64,000 bases of DNA from Lacrimispora sphenoides (GCF_900105215.1 NZ_FOIP01000002.1:992001-1056000), one strand, 5' to 3'; shown: positions 8,261 to 17,678, counted from the first letter of the stretch. Notes: generated by a model from the letters alone, not told the origin. Translations and numbers: made by a program.

Positions 8261-10011
8261 ATGAAGATCACAAGGAAGTTTTTAAAAAGGATACCCTGCT
8301 TCGCCTGTACCGATATCTCCTGGATTTTAAAAAGGAGATCGTCATCGTTCTTTTTATCATGGCTGGAACCATAGCCATCAGTATGTCAGCACCCCTTATG
8401 ATGGAATATGCCATCAATTCCTGTGTGGCTAAAAAGGATATGACAGGCCTTTTATGGCTGGGATCTGGTGCAATCGTGCTATTCCTTTTATTCCTTGCAG
8501 GCACCAAGATGCGTATGCGCCTTATGGCGGACGTATCAAACCGTGTGCTTTTGAATATCAGGGAAGAGCTTTATAAGCATATTCAGACTCTTGGTTTTGG
8601 CTTTTTTGACAGCCGGCCAACGGGAAAGATACTTGCAAGAATTATTGGAGATGTGAATGCTTTAAAGGATGTGTTATCAGACAGTGTGACTCAGCTGATA
8701 CCGGATCTGATTACGGTCGTCTGTGTGGCGGTCATCATGCTGATAAAGAATTACCGCTTGGCGATGGCGGCACTGCTGACGCTTCCTATATTGGCTGTGG
8801 GCATGTTTCTGATTGAGACCACGGTTCATAGAAGGTGGCAGATCTACCGTAAAAAAACATCAAATTTAAATGCTTATGTACATGAAGATTTATCCGGGAT
8901 CCGGATCATACAGAGCTTTGCGGCAGAACCAGAGACAAAAGAGGTATTTCATGACCTGGTTAACCAGCATTATAAATCCTTCATGGATGCGGTTATTGTA
9001 GCGGATGGCTTCGGCCCGCTTGTAGAAGTAACCTGGGGACTGGGTGGTTTCCTGCTGTATTTTATAGGAATCCGGATTGTTGGAGTGGAGAATATCGGAA
9101 TCGGTACATTTCTTGCGTTTTCAACCTATATCGCTATGTTCTGGAGCCCGATTCGGAATCTGGCTAACTTTTATAATAAACTGACCACCAATATTTCCGC
9201 AGCAGAACGTATTTTTGATATCATTGATACGGAAGCGGAAATTACTGATCAGGAGGGAGCAGAGATCTTACCGGAAATTAAGGGTGAGGTGGTCTTTGAG
9301 CACGTATCCTTTGCTTATGGAGATGAGCCGGACCGGCTGATTCTTGATGACGTTAATTTTTCCGTTAAGCCTGGAGAAACCATTGCGTTAGTAGGACCAA
9401 CAGGCGCAGGAAAGACCACCATTGTAAATCTGATCAGCCGTTTTTACGAAACAACCGGCGGAAAGATATTTGTTGACGGACACGAAATAAAAGAAGTGAC
9501 TTTAAATAGCTTAAGGAGTCAGATGGGAATCATGACCCAGGATAATTTCCTGTTCTCCGGAACCATACGGGACAATATCAAATACGGACGTCTGGATGCG
9601 TCTGATACCGAGGTGACAGAGGCAGCTAAAGCAGTCAATGCCCATGAATTTATCATGAAGCTGGAAAACGGATATGATACGGTAATCAGCGAGAGAGGGG
9701 CAGGCCTTTCCATCGGACAGAGGCAGCTTCTGGCGTTTGCAAGAACCATGGTTTCAATGCCTGGGATTTTGATCCTTGATGAGGCTACTTCCAGCATTGA
9801 CACCCATACCGAGCTTTTGGTACAGCAGGGAATCGATGCACTTCTGCGGGGCAGGACTTCCTTTGTCATTGCACACCGCCTTTCTACGATCCGCAAGGCT
9901 GACCGTATATTTGTTATTGACCAGGGAAATATCATGGAGGCCGGAAGCCATGAGGAACTCATGGAACTAAAAGGCGCCTACTATAAACTCTACCAGAGCC
10001 AGTTTTCCTAG
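8236..10011 (+). CDS. ABC exporter half-transporter, catalytic-site subunit
   Basis: A 591-residue partner of the preceding gene: six membrane helices, then an ATPase domain with Walker A GPTGAGKTT (about residue 386) and complete Walker B with catalytic Glu (ILILDEATSSID, about 511). The signature is the non-canonical LSIGQ (about 491). The complementary defects of the two subunits predict one hydrolytic and one degenerate ATP site per heterodimer. The ATG at 8236 lies inside the upstream gene behind GAGGAGGAG, implying translational coupling. No regulator is adjacent in this operon. Confidence 0.93.
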   Translation: MAVNSSRIDEDHKEVFKKDTLLRLYRYLLDFKKEIVIVLFIMAGTIAISMSAPLMMEYAINSCVAKKDMTGLLWLGSGAIVLFLLFLAGTKMRMRLMADVSNRVLLNIREELYKHIQTLGFGFFDSRPTGKILARIIGDVNALKDVLSDSVTQLIPDLITVVCVAVIMLIKNYRLAMAALLTLPILAVGMFLIETTVHRRWQIYRKKTSNLNAYVHEDLSGIRIIQSFAAEPETKEVFHDLVNQHYKSFMDAVIVADGFGPLVEVTWGLGGFLLYFIGIRIVGVENIGIGTFLAFSTYIAMFWSPIRNLANFYNKLTTNISAAERIFDIIDTEAEITDQEGAEILPEIKGEVVFEHVSFAYGDEPDRLILDDVNFSVKPGETIALVGPTGAGKTTIVNLISRFYETTGGKIFVDGHEIKEVTLNSLRSQMGIMTQDNFLFSGTIRDNIKYGRLDASDTEVTEAAKAVNAHEFIMKLENGYDTVISERGAGLSIGQRQLLAFARTMVSMPGILILDEATSSIDTHTELLVQQGIDALLRGRTSFVIAHRLSTIRKADRIFVIDQGNIMEAGSHEELMELKGAYYKLYQSQFS

Positions 10012-10031
10012 GGCGTATCTGGAAACTGATT

Positions 10032-10150
10032 ATTGCAAGATGTGCGCATACTTTGTGGGGGATTTGCTCCAATTGAAGGTGTTGCAGTTCACTGTACCAG
10101 CTGAATTAGGGGCAAATATACCACAAAGTGGGCGTGCGGATTAAGGCAAT
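10032..10150. repeat. Long imperfect inverted repeat after the exporter operon
   Basis: The arm at 10032-10074 (including ACTTTGTGG and ATTTGCTCC) is the imperfect reverse complement of 10104-10150 (including GGGGCAAAT, CCACAAAGT and GGCAAT), enclosing a 29-base loop. It could act as the operon terminator, an RNA structure, or a miniature mobile repeat. There is no long T-run. Confidence 0.6.
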
Positions 10151-10184
10151 GAGCTTTCAAAAATACCATGGTTTGGAAAAAAGA

Positions 10185-10213
10185 TTGACCGAACGGTCGA
10201 AATGCAATAGAAT
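10185..10213 (+). promoter_or_regulatory. Promoter with TetR-type operator for the patatin gene
   Basis: TTGACC at 10185-10190, 17-bp spacer, TAGAAT at 10208-10213. The palindrome GACCG-AA-CGGTC (10187-10198) overlaps the -35 element and spacer, a typical layout for repression by a TetR-family protein; no TetR gene lies in the window. Confidence 0.65.
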
Positions 10214-10233
10214 AGAAGGCGAGGTGATATAAG

Positions 10234-11094
10234 ATGACAGAAGGAGCATTGGTTTTAGAAGGGGGTTCCCTAAGGGGCGTATTTACGGCCGGGGTTTTGG
10301 ATGTATTCATGGAACAGGGAATTGAAATGTCCTATGTGAACGGAGTATCAGCCGGTTCTATGTGCGGCATGAGCTATGTAAGCAAACAGATCGGCCGTAC
10401 CATTAAAGTGGATTTGGATTACGTCAATGATAAACGGTTTTTAAGCTTTCGGAATATGGTAAAAAACCGCTCCATTTTTAATTTTGATTTCCTGTTTGGG
10501 GAATTGTGCGATACACTGGTTCCCTTTGATAATGATACTTTTGAGAAGTCCCAGCAGACCTTTGAGGTGGTTGCCACCCGCTGTAAGACAGGTAAGCCGG
10601 AATATTTTGAAAAGAGTTCCTGCGATGATTTTATCAGCGCTGTAAAGGCTTCCAGCAGTCTTCCTATTTTATCCAGTATGATCCCGATAAAAGGAAAAAA
10701 GTATCTGGATGGAGGCTGTTCCATGTCCATTGCATATCAGAGAGCCATTGATCTGGGATATGATAAGATCGTTGTGATTCTCACCAGGGAGCACGGATAT
10801 CGGAAACCTCAGCTTGACAAATGGACGAAAAAAGGGTATGAACGCTATTTCGCCCCTCTGCCTGAGCTTATGAAGGTTTTAAATGAGGTCCCGGACCGGT
10901 ATAACCGGATGCAGGAGGAGATTGACCGGCTGGAAGAAGAGGGAAGAATCTATGTCATCCGTCCGGATAAGCATGTTACAGTTCAGAGAACTGAAAAAGA
11001 TAAGCGAAAGCTGGAGGCCCTGTACGGGGATGGGCGGCGTCTGGCGGAAGAACATATGGGGAAGCTGAAAAAGTATTTAGAGATTGAAGAGTGA
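10234..11094 (+). CDS. Patatin-like phospholipase
   Basis: A 286-residue patatin-fold hydrolase. The oxyanion-hole glycines lie in LVLEGGSLRGVF near the N-terminus, the nucleophile elbow is NGVSAGS (Ser about residue 40) and the catalytic Asp is in YLDGGC (about 158), completing the Ser-Asp dyad. There is no signal peptide, so it acts in the cytoplasm, probably on acyl lipids, as in the YjjU/RssA-type proteins common in clostridia. It is preceded by a promoter with an embedded TetR-like operator. pcrA follows closely, so part of the pcrA mRNA may start here. Confidence 0.9.
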   Translation: MTEGALVLEGGSLRGVFTAGVLDVFMEQGIEMSYVNGVSAGSMCGMSYVSKQIGRTIKVDLDYVNDKRFLSFRNMVKNRSIFNFDFLFGELCDTLVPFDNDTFEKSQQTFEVVATRCKTGKPEYFEKSSCDDFISAVKASSSLPILSSMIPIKGKKYLDGGCSMSIAYQRAIDLGYDKIVVILTREHGYRKPQLDKWTKKGYERYFAPLPELMKVLNEVPDRYNRMQEEIDRLEEEGRIYVIRPDKHVTVQRTEKDKRKLEALYGDGRRLAEEHMGKLKKYLEIEE

Positions 11095-11128
11095 GAATGA
11101 AAGAGGAAAGGAAAGTACGGTACAATTT

Positions 11129-13414
11129 ATGAGCATTTATGATACATTGAATCCAATGCAAAAGGAAGCGGTACTCCATACGGACGGACCGCTTCTTGTG
11201 CTGGCAGGAGCCGGGTCCGGTAAGACCAGGGTTCTTACACACCGCATTGCCTATTTAATAGAAGAGAAAAGCATCAATCCATGGAATATCCTGGCCATCA
11301 CTTTTACCAATAAAGCGGCAGGTGAGATGCGGGAGCGTGTAGACCGTCTGGTGGGCTTTGGTGCGGACAGCATCTGGGTATCCACCTTTCATTCATCCTG
11401 TGTGCGCATTCTCAGACGGCACATTGAAAGCCTTGGTTATACGACGAATTTCACCATATATGATTCCGATGACCAGAAAACTCTGATGCGCCATGTACTA
11501 AAGGGCCTTGATATGGATCCCAAGATCTATAAGGACCGGGCGATGCTTGGATTTATTTCCACGTCAAAGAACGAGCTTGTAACGGCCCAGGAATTTGAAC
11601 TGAATGCCGGCGGTGATTTCAGGCAGAAAAAAGTGGCGCAGATTTATAAAGAATATCAGAGCCAGCTAAAAAAGAACAATGCCCTGGACTTTGATGATTT
11701 AATCATGAAAACCGTGCAGCTGTTCCAGAATAATCCGGAAATCCTGGATTATTATCAGGAACGTTTTAAATACATTATGGTGGATGAGTATCAGGACACT
11801 AATACGGCCCAGTTTAAGCTCATAAGCCTGCTGGCAGGAAAATACAGGAATCTCTGTGTTGTTGGAGATGACGACCAGTCCATCTATAAATTCCGCGGCG
11901 CTAACATTGAAAATATCCTAAACTTTGAAAAGGCTTATCCGGGAGCAAAAGTGATTAAGCTGGAACAGAACTACCGGTCCAGTAAGAGCATTTTAAATGC
12001 AGCCAATGAGGTGATCCACCATAACCGGGGGCGGAAGGATAAAACCCTATGGACTGCCAATGAGGAAGGTCCACTGGTACAGTTTAAGCAGTTTGATAAC
12101 GCTTCGGAAGAGGCAGATGCCATTGTCCGTGATATTTTAAACAGCTCTTCTGACTACCAGGACTGCGCTGTCCTTTACAGGACCAATGCCCAGTCCCGTC
12201 TGATTGAAGAAAAATGCCTTCAGCATAATGTTCCGTACCGTATGGTAGGAGGCGTGAATTTCTATCAGAGAAAAGAGATTAAGGATATCCTGTCCTATTT
12301 AAAGACCATTGCCAACGCACAGGATGACTTAGCCTCTTTAAGAATCATCAATGTGCCCAAGAGGGGAATTGGAGCGACCAGTCTGGGAAAAGTGCAGGCT
12401 TTTGCTTCTGAACATGAATTTTCCATTTATGATGCTTTTTGCCGTGCAAAGGCTGTGCCGGGACTTGGTAAAACGGCGGAGAAGGTTCTTAAATTTACAG
12501 TACAGATCGAGGATTTCCGGGGAAGGCTTGAAGAAGAGACGTATTCGATCCATGAACTGATCGAAGATGTCCTTGATGAAACCGGCTATCAGAAGGAATT
12601 AGAGGCTGAAGGTGAAATCGAGTACCAGACACGTCTGGAAAATATAGAAGAGTTGATCAATAAGGCGGTCAGCTTTGAAGGGGAGCATGAGCATCCCAAC
12701 TTAAGTGAGTTTCTGGAAGAGGTAGCCCTGGTAGCTGATGTGGACCGGATGGATGACTCGGAAAACAGAGTAACACTTATGACTCTTCACAGCGCCAAGG
12801 GACTTGAGTTTCCAAGAGTGTATTTAAGCGGCATGGAGGACGGGCTGTTCCCAAGCATGATGTCCATTTCCTCAGATGATAAGGAAGATGTGGAAGAAGA
12901 ACGCCGGCTTTGCTACGTTGGAATCACCAGAGCTCAGAATTTCCTGATGATGACGGCGGCGAGGCAGCGTATGGTCAATGGAGAAACCAGATATTCCAAG
13001 GTCAGTCGATTCATAGATGAAATTCCTGATGTGCTTTTGGATTCAAATAAGCTGGAGCCAAGATTGTCTGCCTCTCGTACGGATTACGATGACAGCGGTC
13101 TCCCATGGGGAAAAACGAAATCATCCGGCCGGACCGCGGGTGTCAGCAGTTTTGGACCTGGAAACAACTCATATGCATCAAAAACCGCAACGCCCGTATC
13201 AACCCCTGGCTTTGGCAAAGCATTTACCGTAGAAAAATCAGCTTCTTTAAATTATAAAGAAGGGGACCGGGTCAGCCATGTGAAGTTTGGGGAAGGCGAG
13301 GTTTTGGAAATCAAGGACGGCGGAAGGGATTTTGAAGTCACAGTCCAGTTTGATCAGGCAGGCATCAAAAAAATGTTTGCTTCCTTTGCCAAGCTGAAAC
13401 TTGTACGAGTTTGA
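11129..13414 (+). CDS. pcrA: ATP-dependent DNA helicase PcrA/UvrD
   Basis: A 761-residue SF1A helicase with every motif in order: Walker A GAGSGKTRV, motif Ia TFTNKAA, TFHSS, motif II DEYQDTN, motif III VGDDDQSIYKFRGA, motif IV QNYRSS, motif V LHSAKGLEF and motif VI CYVGITRA. A C-terminal Tudor-like tail (from about residue 715, GDRVSHVKFGEGEVLEI) typical of PcrA binds RNA polymerase. It unwinds DNA in repair, rolling-circle replication and transcription-coupled clearance. The ATG at 11129 is chosen as it begins the conserved helicase; a TTG at 11084 in frame, overlapping the patatin gene, would add 15 non-conserved residues. Confidence 0.97.
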   Translation: MSIYDTLNPMQKEAVLHTDGPLLVLAGAGSGKTRVLTHRIAYLIEEKSINPWNILAITFTNKAAGEMRERVDRLVGFGADSIWVSTFHSSCVRILRRHIESLGYTTNFTIYDSDDQKTLMRHVLKGLDMDPKIYKDRAMLGFISTSKNELVTAQEFELNAGGDFRQKKVAQIYKEYQSQLKKNNALDFDDLIMKTVQLFQNNPEILDYYQERFKYIMVDEYQDTNTAQFKLISLLAGKYRNLCVVGDDDQSIYKFRGANIENILNFEKAYPGAKVIKLEQNYRSSKSILNAANEVIHHNRGRKDKTLWTANEEGPLVQFKQFDNASEEADAIVRDILNSSSDYQDCAVLYRTNAQSRLIEEKCLQHNVPYRMVGGVNFYQRKEIKDILSYLKTIANAQDDLASLRIINVPKRGIGATSLGKVQAFASEHEFSIYDAFCRAKAVPGLGKTAEKVLKFTVQIEDFRGRLEEETYSIHELIEDVLDETGYQKELEAEGEIEYQTRLENIEELINKAVSFEGEHEHPNLSEFLEEVALVADVDRMDDSENRVTLMTLHSAKGLEFPRVYLSGMEDGLFPSMMSISSDDKEDVEEERRLCYVGITRAQNFLMMTAARQRMVNGETRYSKVSRFIDEIPDVLLDSNKLEPRLSASRTDYDDSGLPWGKTKSSGRTAGVSSFGPGNNSYASKTATPVSTPGFGKAFTVEKSASLNYKEGDRVSHVKFGEGEVLEIKDGGRDFEVTVQFDQAGIKKMFASFAKLKLVRV

Positions 13415-13476
13415 TCTAAAAATACATAATTTATTAAAAAAAAGCAAAAATGATAGTAAAAGAATCAATATAATGG

Positions 13477-13482
13477 TATAAT
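13477..13482 (+). promoter_or_regulatory. Likely -10 element for the structured leader and small membrane protein
   Basis: Perfect TATAAT at 13477-13482, about 10 bases before the structured segment. The -35 region is weak (no TTGACA-like hexamer at the right distance). Confidence 0.45.
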
Positions 13483-13496
13483 AACTGCGACAGGCA

Positions 13497-13613
13497 GAGA
13501 GACTAAAACTTAGCCGGAAGATATGAAGGAAATGCCTTACAGGCATCCCTTTACACCCAATAAAGTGTGGTGGGTTCTGCCCTGAAAAATGGGCATAAAA
13601 TAGCAAGGCTCTC
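13497..13613 (+). ncRNA. Structured 5' leader (multibranch RNA, class unknown)
   Basis: GAGAG at 13497-13501 pairs with CTCTC at 13609-13613 and encloses three consecutive hairpins: AATGCCT/AGGCAT (within 13526-13552), ACCCA/TGGGT (13555-13575) and TGCCC/GGGCA (13578-13595). The layout of a closing stem with a multi-hairpin junction just upstream of a ribosome site is riboswitch-like. The 3' strand reads CTCTCAGAAAGGAC, reminiscent of the end of glycine riboswitches, but the rest of that consensus is not present. Confidence 0.45.
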
Positions 13614-13630
13614 AGAAAGGACGTGGAGTT

Positions 13631-13924
13631 ATGAACAGATTTGATGCAATGAGTAAAGAAGCCATGAGTAAGCTGGAAGATCTTATGAACTCAAGCAGAG
13701 TAAATGAATTGCTTCATAGAAGGGAACAGGAAGAAAAGAAGAAAAACTGTATCCTCTGGATACTGGCTATCATAGGTGCAGTGGCGGCGGTGGCAGGAAT
13801 TGCCTATACCGTATACCGTTTCTTCACACCGGACTATTTAGAAGATTTCGAAGACGATTTTGATGATGATTTCGACGATGATTTCTTTGAAGATGATAAA
13901 CCGGGCGAAGGTTCTGAAGAGTAG
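13631..13924 (+). CDS. Small single-pass membrane protein with acidic C-terminus
   Basis: A 97-residue protein with an amphipathic charged N-terminus (residues 1-38), a single membrane helix (about 42-66, WILAIIGAVAAVAG) and an extremely acidic tail of Asp/Glu/Phe repeats (DFDDDFDDDFF). No enzymatic motif is visible. The tail composition resembles metal-binding or protein-docking tails, but that is only an analogy. It has its own leader (with a structured RNA) and terminator, so it is an independent unit between pcrA and rlmD. Confidence 0.75.
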   Translation: MNRFDAMSKEAMSKLEDLMNSSRVNELLHRREQEEKKKNCILWILAIIGAVAAVAGIAYTVYRFFTPDYLEDFEDDFDDDFDDDFFEDDKPGEGSEE

Positions 13925-13945
13925 GATCGGCATTATAAAGAGAGA

Positions 13946-13976
13946 GCGTGCCTCAGATAGTGAGACACGCTTTTTT
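13946..13976 (+). terminator. Rho-independent terminator
   Basis: GCGTGCCTCA (13946-13955) pairs imperfectly with TGAGACACGC (13961-13970), followed by TTTTTT. Confidence 0.85.
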
Positions 13977-14093
13977 GCTCGATTGGAATTAGAAAAAGTC
14001 ATATGGCCTGCAGCATTTGCCAGATGCAGAAATGTAAATATTTGCGCCTGGCGGTTTGCCTGCAGAGATAAAGATAGAAGAGGAGTACGCATA

Positions 14094-15473
14094 GTGAAAA
14101 AGGGTGAGATATACGAAGGTACGATAGGAAGATTTGATTTTCCTGACAAGGGAATCATTGAACTTCCGGAGGGGAAAATTACGGTAAAGCATGCACTTCC
14201 CGGCCAGAAGGTCCGGGTTATGATAAACAAAAAAAGAGGAGGGCGCTGTGAGGGGCGGATTCTTGAGGTATTGGAGCATTCAAGCCTGGAATCGGCAGAG
14301 AATCCATGTCCTCATTTCGGAAGCTGCGGGGGCTGCGTTTATCAGACAATTCCCTATGCGGAGCAGCTTAAGATCAAAGAGCAGCAGGTTAAGGCCCTTA
14401 TTGACGGAGTCTGCGAGGATTATGAATTTGAAGGGATTCTGCCAAGCCCTGTAGAAGCGGAATACCGGAATAAGATGGAATTTTCCTTTGGGGATGAATA
14501 TAAGGATGGCCCTCTTGCTTTGGGAATGCATAAGAGGGGAAGTTTTTATGACGTGGTGACTACTACGGAATGTAAGATTGTCAATCCTGATTTTTGTGAC
14601 ATCCTGAAGGCAGTAAAGGAGTATTTCGAACAATTAGGGACCGGTTTTTATAAGAAGATGCAGCATACGGGATATCTGCGTCATCTTTTGGTGCGCCGGG
14701 CTGTTAAGACCGGTGAGATTTTAGTGGCCCTGGTTACTACAACGCAGGAAGAGGTAGATTTGAAGCCTCTTACGGATCTGTTGCTGGGGCTTTCTTTAAA
14801 TGGGAAGATTGTGGGTATTCTCCATATTTTAAATGATAGTCTAGCAGATGTGGTTAAGAGTGACAGGACTGATATTTTATATGGACAGGATTATTTTTAT
14901 GAGGAGCTTTTAGGGCTGAAGTTCAAAATTTCCCCGTTTTCTTTTTTCCAGACCAATTCCCTTGGGGCGGAAGTTTTGTATGAGACGGTCAGAGGATATG
15001 TGGGAGAGACTAAGGATAGGGTGGTCTTTGATTTATATAGCGGAACAGGTACGATAGCTCAGATCATTGCTCCGGTTGCCAAAAAGGTGGTTGGCGTGGA
15101 AATCGTTAAAGAGGCGGTGGAAGCGGCAAGAGAGAATGCAAAACTGAATGGTCTTGATAATTATGAATTTATTGACGGGGATGTACTTAAGATCATTGAC
15201 GAGTTAAAAGATAAGCCGGATTTGATTATTTTGGATCCGCCGAGAGATGGGATTCATCCTAAGGCGTTGGGGAAGATTGTTGATTTTGGCGTGGATCGGA
15301 TGGTTTATGTTTCTTGTAAGCCGACTAGCTTGGCTAGGGATTTGGTTGTTCTTCAAGAGAGAGGGTATCGGGTGGAGAAGGTTTGTTGTGTGGATATGTT
15401 TCCTTCGACGGCGAACGTTGAGACGGTGATAATGATGACGTATTGTGGTAATGAGGACAAAAACCAGGGTTAG
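14094..15473 (+). CDS. rlmD: 23S rRNA (uracil-5)-methyltransferase, RlmD/RumA type
   Basis: A 459-residue TrmA-family RNA m5U methyltransferase. An N-terminal TRAM domain (about 1-55) is followed by the Fe-S cluster cysteines CPHFGSCGGC (about 72-81), a substrate-binding middle, and a SAM-binding Rossmann fold (FDLYSGTGTIAQ, about 311). The LDPPRDGIHPKAL motif is near 379 and the catalytic Cys in YVSCKPTSLARDL near 405. The GTG at 14094 is the start: it has AGAGGAG at the right distance and begins the TRAM domain. The frame runs open further upstream but across the preceding terminator. Its last ~50 bases are duplicated at 17629-17678. Confidence 0.92.
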   Translation: MKKGEIYEGTIGRFDFPDKGIIELPEGKITVKHALPGQKVRVMINKKRGGRCEGRILEVLEHSSLESAENPCPHFGSCGGCVYQTIPYAEQLKIKEQQVKALIDGVCEDYEFEGILPSPVEAEYRNKMEFSFGDEYKDGPLALGMHKRGSFYDVVTTTECKIVNPDFCDILKAVKEYFEQLGTGFYKKMQHTGYLRHLLVRRAVKTGEILVALVTTTQEEVDLKPLTDLLLGLSLNGKIVGILHILNDSLADVVKSDRTDILYGQDYFYEELLGLKFKISPFSFFQTNSLGAEVLYETVRGYVGETKDRVVFDLYSGTGTIAQIIAPVAKKVVGVEIVKEAVEAARENAKLNGLDNYEFIDGDVLKIIDELKDKPDLIILDPPRDGIHPKALGKIVDFGVDRMVYVSCKPTSLARDLVVLQERGYRVEKVCCVDMFPSTANVETVIMMTYCGNEDKNQG

Positions 15474-15484
15474 ACCACAAGATG
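15434..15484 (+). repeat. Direct repeat copy 1: 3' end of rlmD
   Basis: GATGACGTATTGTGGT opens a 51-base block ending CCACAAGATG that recurs at 17629-17678. The two copies diverge in the middle but match at both ends. They bracket a 2.1-kb segment holding a tRNA-like sequence and a lipoprotein gene. Confidence 0.85.
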
Positions 15485-15619
15485 TTGTGATTTTTAGCAT
15501 AAAATACCAGGACTAAAAAATGCGATTTTTGGCCCCGTTTTTTCGCTGCTTCCACGGATGACATAAGATAATTGAAGGTAAAACCTTTCTAAATTATTAA
15601 TATAGATAGGCAGGAAATG

Positions 15620-15692
<73 letters not shown>

Positions 15693-15859
15693 CTTAAACG
15701 GTAAGTCACAGGCACCAATTTGTGGAAAGGAGCAATAAGTGAATAACATAAATCAAAATATTATTTATATAATGGGAAATTCATAAGCAAGAAAATAATT
15801 GCTTGTTATGGTTATAAAATAGTTAACATGATGGTCTTTCCTACTAAAAAGGAGCAGGT

Positions 15860-17614
15860 ATGAAAAAAAGTGTGGCTATTTTTATCGTTTTATTATCTAT
15901 TCTGAGTTTCAGCAGTTGCGGGACTCAAAGTAAGAAACTTGCGGAAGTAGTAACTAGTATTCCGGAAATCGAAGCAAGCGATGCCAAACCTTCCGCGCTC
16001 TCTACAACGTCAGAATCGGAAAATGCACTGTCTGGCACCCCGGTAATCACATCAAAGGTTGTAAATAACTGTGGGAACTGTGTGATTCAAGGCGAAAAGA
16101 TTTATTATACTAACAGCTATGATAATGGAACACTTTACAGTATGAATGTCAACGGCAGTGATAACCGAAAACTTAACAATGATTGGACGCCGTGGTTCTG
16201 TGCATCCGGCGACCGGATTTATTACCAAAATGGGAATGACGGGATGAATATCTACGTCATGAATACCGACGGCAGCGGGCGGAAAAAGCTGAATGACGAT
16301 GATTCTGGGAATATTAATATCATCGGCGACAGGATATATTATAGCAATACTGATGACGGCTTTACACTTTACAGTATGAACATCGACGGCAGTGACAGGA
16401 AAAAATTGAATGGTGACATTCCCTTGTATATGAATGTGGTCGGTGACCGGATTTATTATTCCGGTGAACTTAGCGGTATCAAGGGTATCTACAGCGTAAA
16501 AACCGATGGAACCGATAGAATAAAGTTGACCGATGACAGCCCATATCTTTTGAGTGTGGCAGACGGCTGGATTTATTATAACAATGAGAATGACGGTTCC
16601 AAACTTTATGCTATCAGAACCGACGGCAGTGATAGGCATAAGCTGAACGACGACTATACGTTAAGTATAAATGTGGTTGATGGCCGAATTTATTACCAAA
16701 ATGGAAATGAGGGGAAAATCTACAGCATAAATTCAGACGGCAGCGATAGGAAACTCCTGTCCGACGATAGCGCGGACTGGCTCGTCGTTGGAGATAGCCG
16801 GATTTATTATACAATAACCGGCGCAAATATCTATTCTATGAACATAGATGGCAAAGACAAACAGCTTTTAATGGATTTAACAAGCAATGTGTACAAGGAT
16901 GTGACCTATGAAATCAACGCTCGTCTGCGTAAAGATATGCCGGAATACCGTTTTGTGGCCACAGGGATAACGCAGACGGGCGATTGGATGCCAGGCTATG
17001 TTATGGGTCTGAAGGTCTACGATGAAAACGGTCGTTCCATCCTCTCGGCAGACTTTTCACAGACTATTGATGATGTAGTGGTCGGAAACTACGTTTATAC
17101 TGAAATGATGGACACAATGGGTTTGCATGTTGCAGATGTAAATTTTGACGGATATAAAGATGTGATTATCTTGAATACTTTTGGCGGTGCACATTCCAAT
17201 ACGTGGTATGATTGCTGGCTATGGAACCCGGAAACGTCGTCATTTGTCAAATCTGAATCGTTTGCCGGCATTTGCAATCCCGCGCTTGACCCAGAGAAAA
17301 AATATATTTACTCAACCGGAGGCTCGGGAGCAGGCAGACAAGAGTGGGATATTTATCAGTTTATTGACGGTGAGTTCGTGGTTACGAATAGTTTGTCTTA
17401 TGAATTGACAAATGAGGTTTATCATTTTATAGAACAAAAGCTTGTAAATAGGAAAATGAAAATCGTTCGGGACGATGTTATACAGGAAGAGAGCTTTGAT
17501 AATGCGCTGTCTGCTGCAGGTTATATCAACGACAATCTTTGGCAGTTGGATAATCCGCGTTGGATATTGAAAAAGTGGAAGGTTGGGAGCTTATCTGGAA
17601 AGCAAAATGATTAA
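15860..17614 (+). CDS. DUF5050-type repeat lipoprotein
   Basis: A 584-residue surface lipoprotein with a signal peptide and lipobox (LSFSSC, Cys about residue 20). About nine tandem repeats of roughly 40 residues (VGDRIYYxNxxDG...LYSMNxDGSDRKKL) fill residues 70-335 and match DUF5050, predicted to form a beta-propeller. The C-terminal part (about 360-580) contains an Asp-rich calcium-type loop DVNFDGYKD. Its role is probably binding at the cell surface; no enzyme motif is seen. The repeat units share high sequence similarity. The gene sits in the segment bracketed by the duplicated rlmD 3' end. The ribosome site is AAAGGAGC. Confidence 0.85.
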   Translation: MKKSVAIFIVLLSILSFSSCGTQSKKLAEVVTSIPEIEASDAKPSALSTTSESENALSGTPVITSKVVNNCGNCVIQGEKIYYTNSYDNGTLYSMNVNGSDNRKLNNDWTPWFCASGDRIYYQNGNDGMNIYVMNTDGSGRKKLNDDDSGNINIIGDRIYYSNTDDGFTLYSMNIDGSDRKKLNGDIPLYMNVVGDRIYYSGELSGIKGIYSVKTDGTDRIKLTDDSPYLLSVADGWIYYNNENDGSKLYAIRTDGSDRHKLNDDYTLSINVVDGRIYYQNGNEGKIYSINSDGSDRKLLSDDSADWLVVGDSRIYYTITGANIYSMNIDGKDKQLLMDLTSNVYKDVTYEINARLRKDMPEYRFVATGITQTGDWMPGYVMGLKVYDENGRSILSADFSQTIDDVVVGNYVYTEMMDTMGLHVADVNFDGYKDVIILNTFGGAHSNTWYDCWLWNPETSSFVKSESFAGICNPALDPEKKYIYSTGGSGAGRQEWDIYQFIDGEFVVTNSLSYELTNEVYHFIEQKLVNRKMKIVRDDVIQEESFDNALSAAGYINDNLWQLDNPRWILKKWKVGSLSGKQND

Positions 17615-17628
17615 TATGGTCACAGGCG

Positions 17629-17678
17629 GATGACGTATTGTGGTTTAGAAGGAAAGCAGGGGTTAAAGCCACAAGATG
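17629..17678 (+). repeat. Direct repeat copy 2: displaced 3' end of rlmD
   Basis: Second copy of 15434-15484, starting at GATGACGTATTGTGGT and ending CCACAAGATG. It still carries a proper terminator directly behind it, suggesting this was the original rlmD end. Confidence 0.85.

Noticed and set aside
13497..13613. Glycine riboswitch
   Set aside because: Only the 3' CTCTCAG...AGGAC end is similar; the conserved core and downstream gene type do not fit.
13860..14093. Upstream extension of the rlmD frame
   Set aside because: It runs through the previous gene's stop region and its terminator; a GTG with ribosome site at 14094 begins the TRAM domain.
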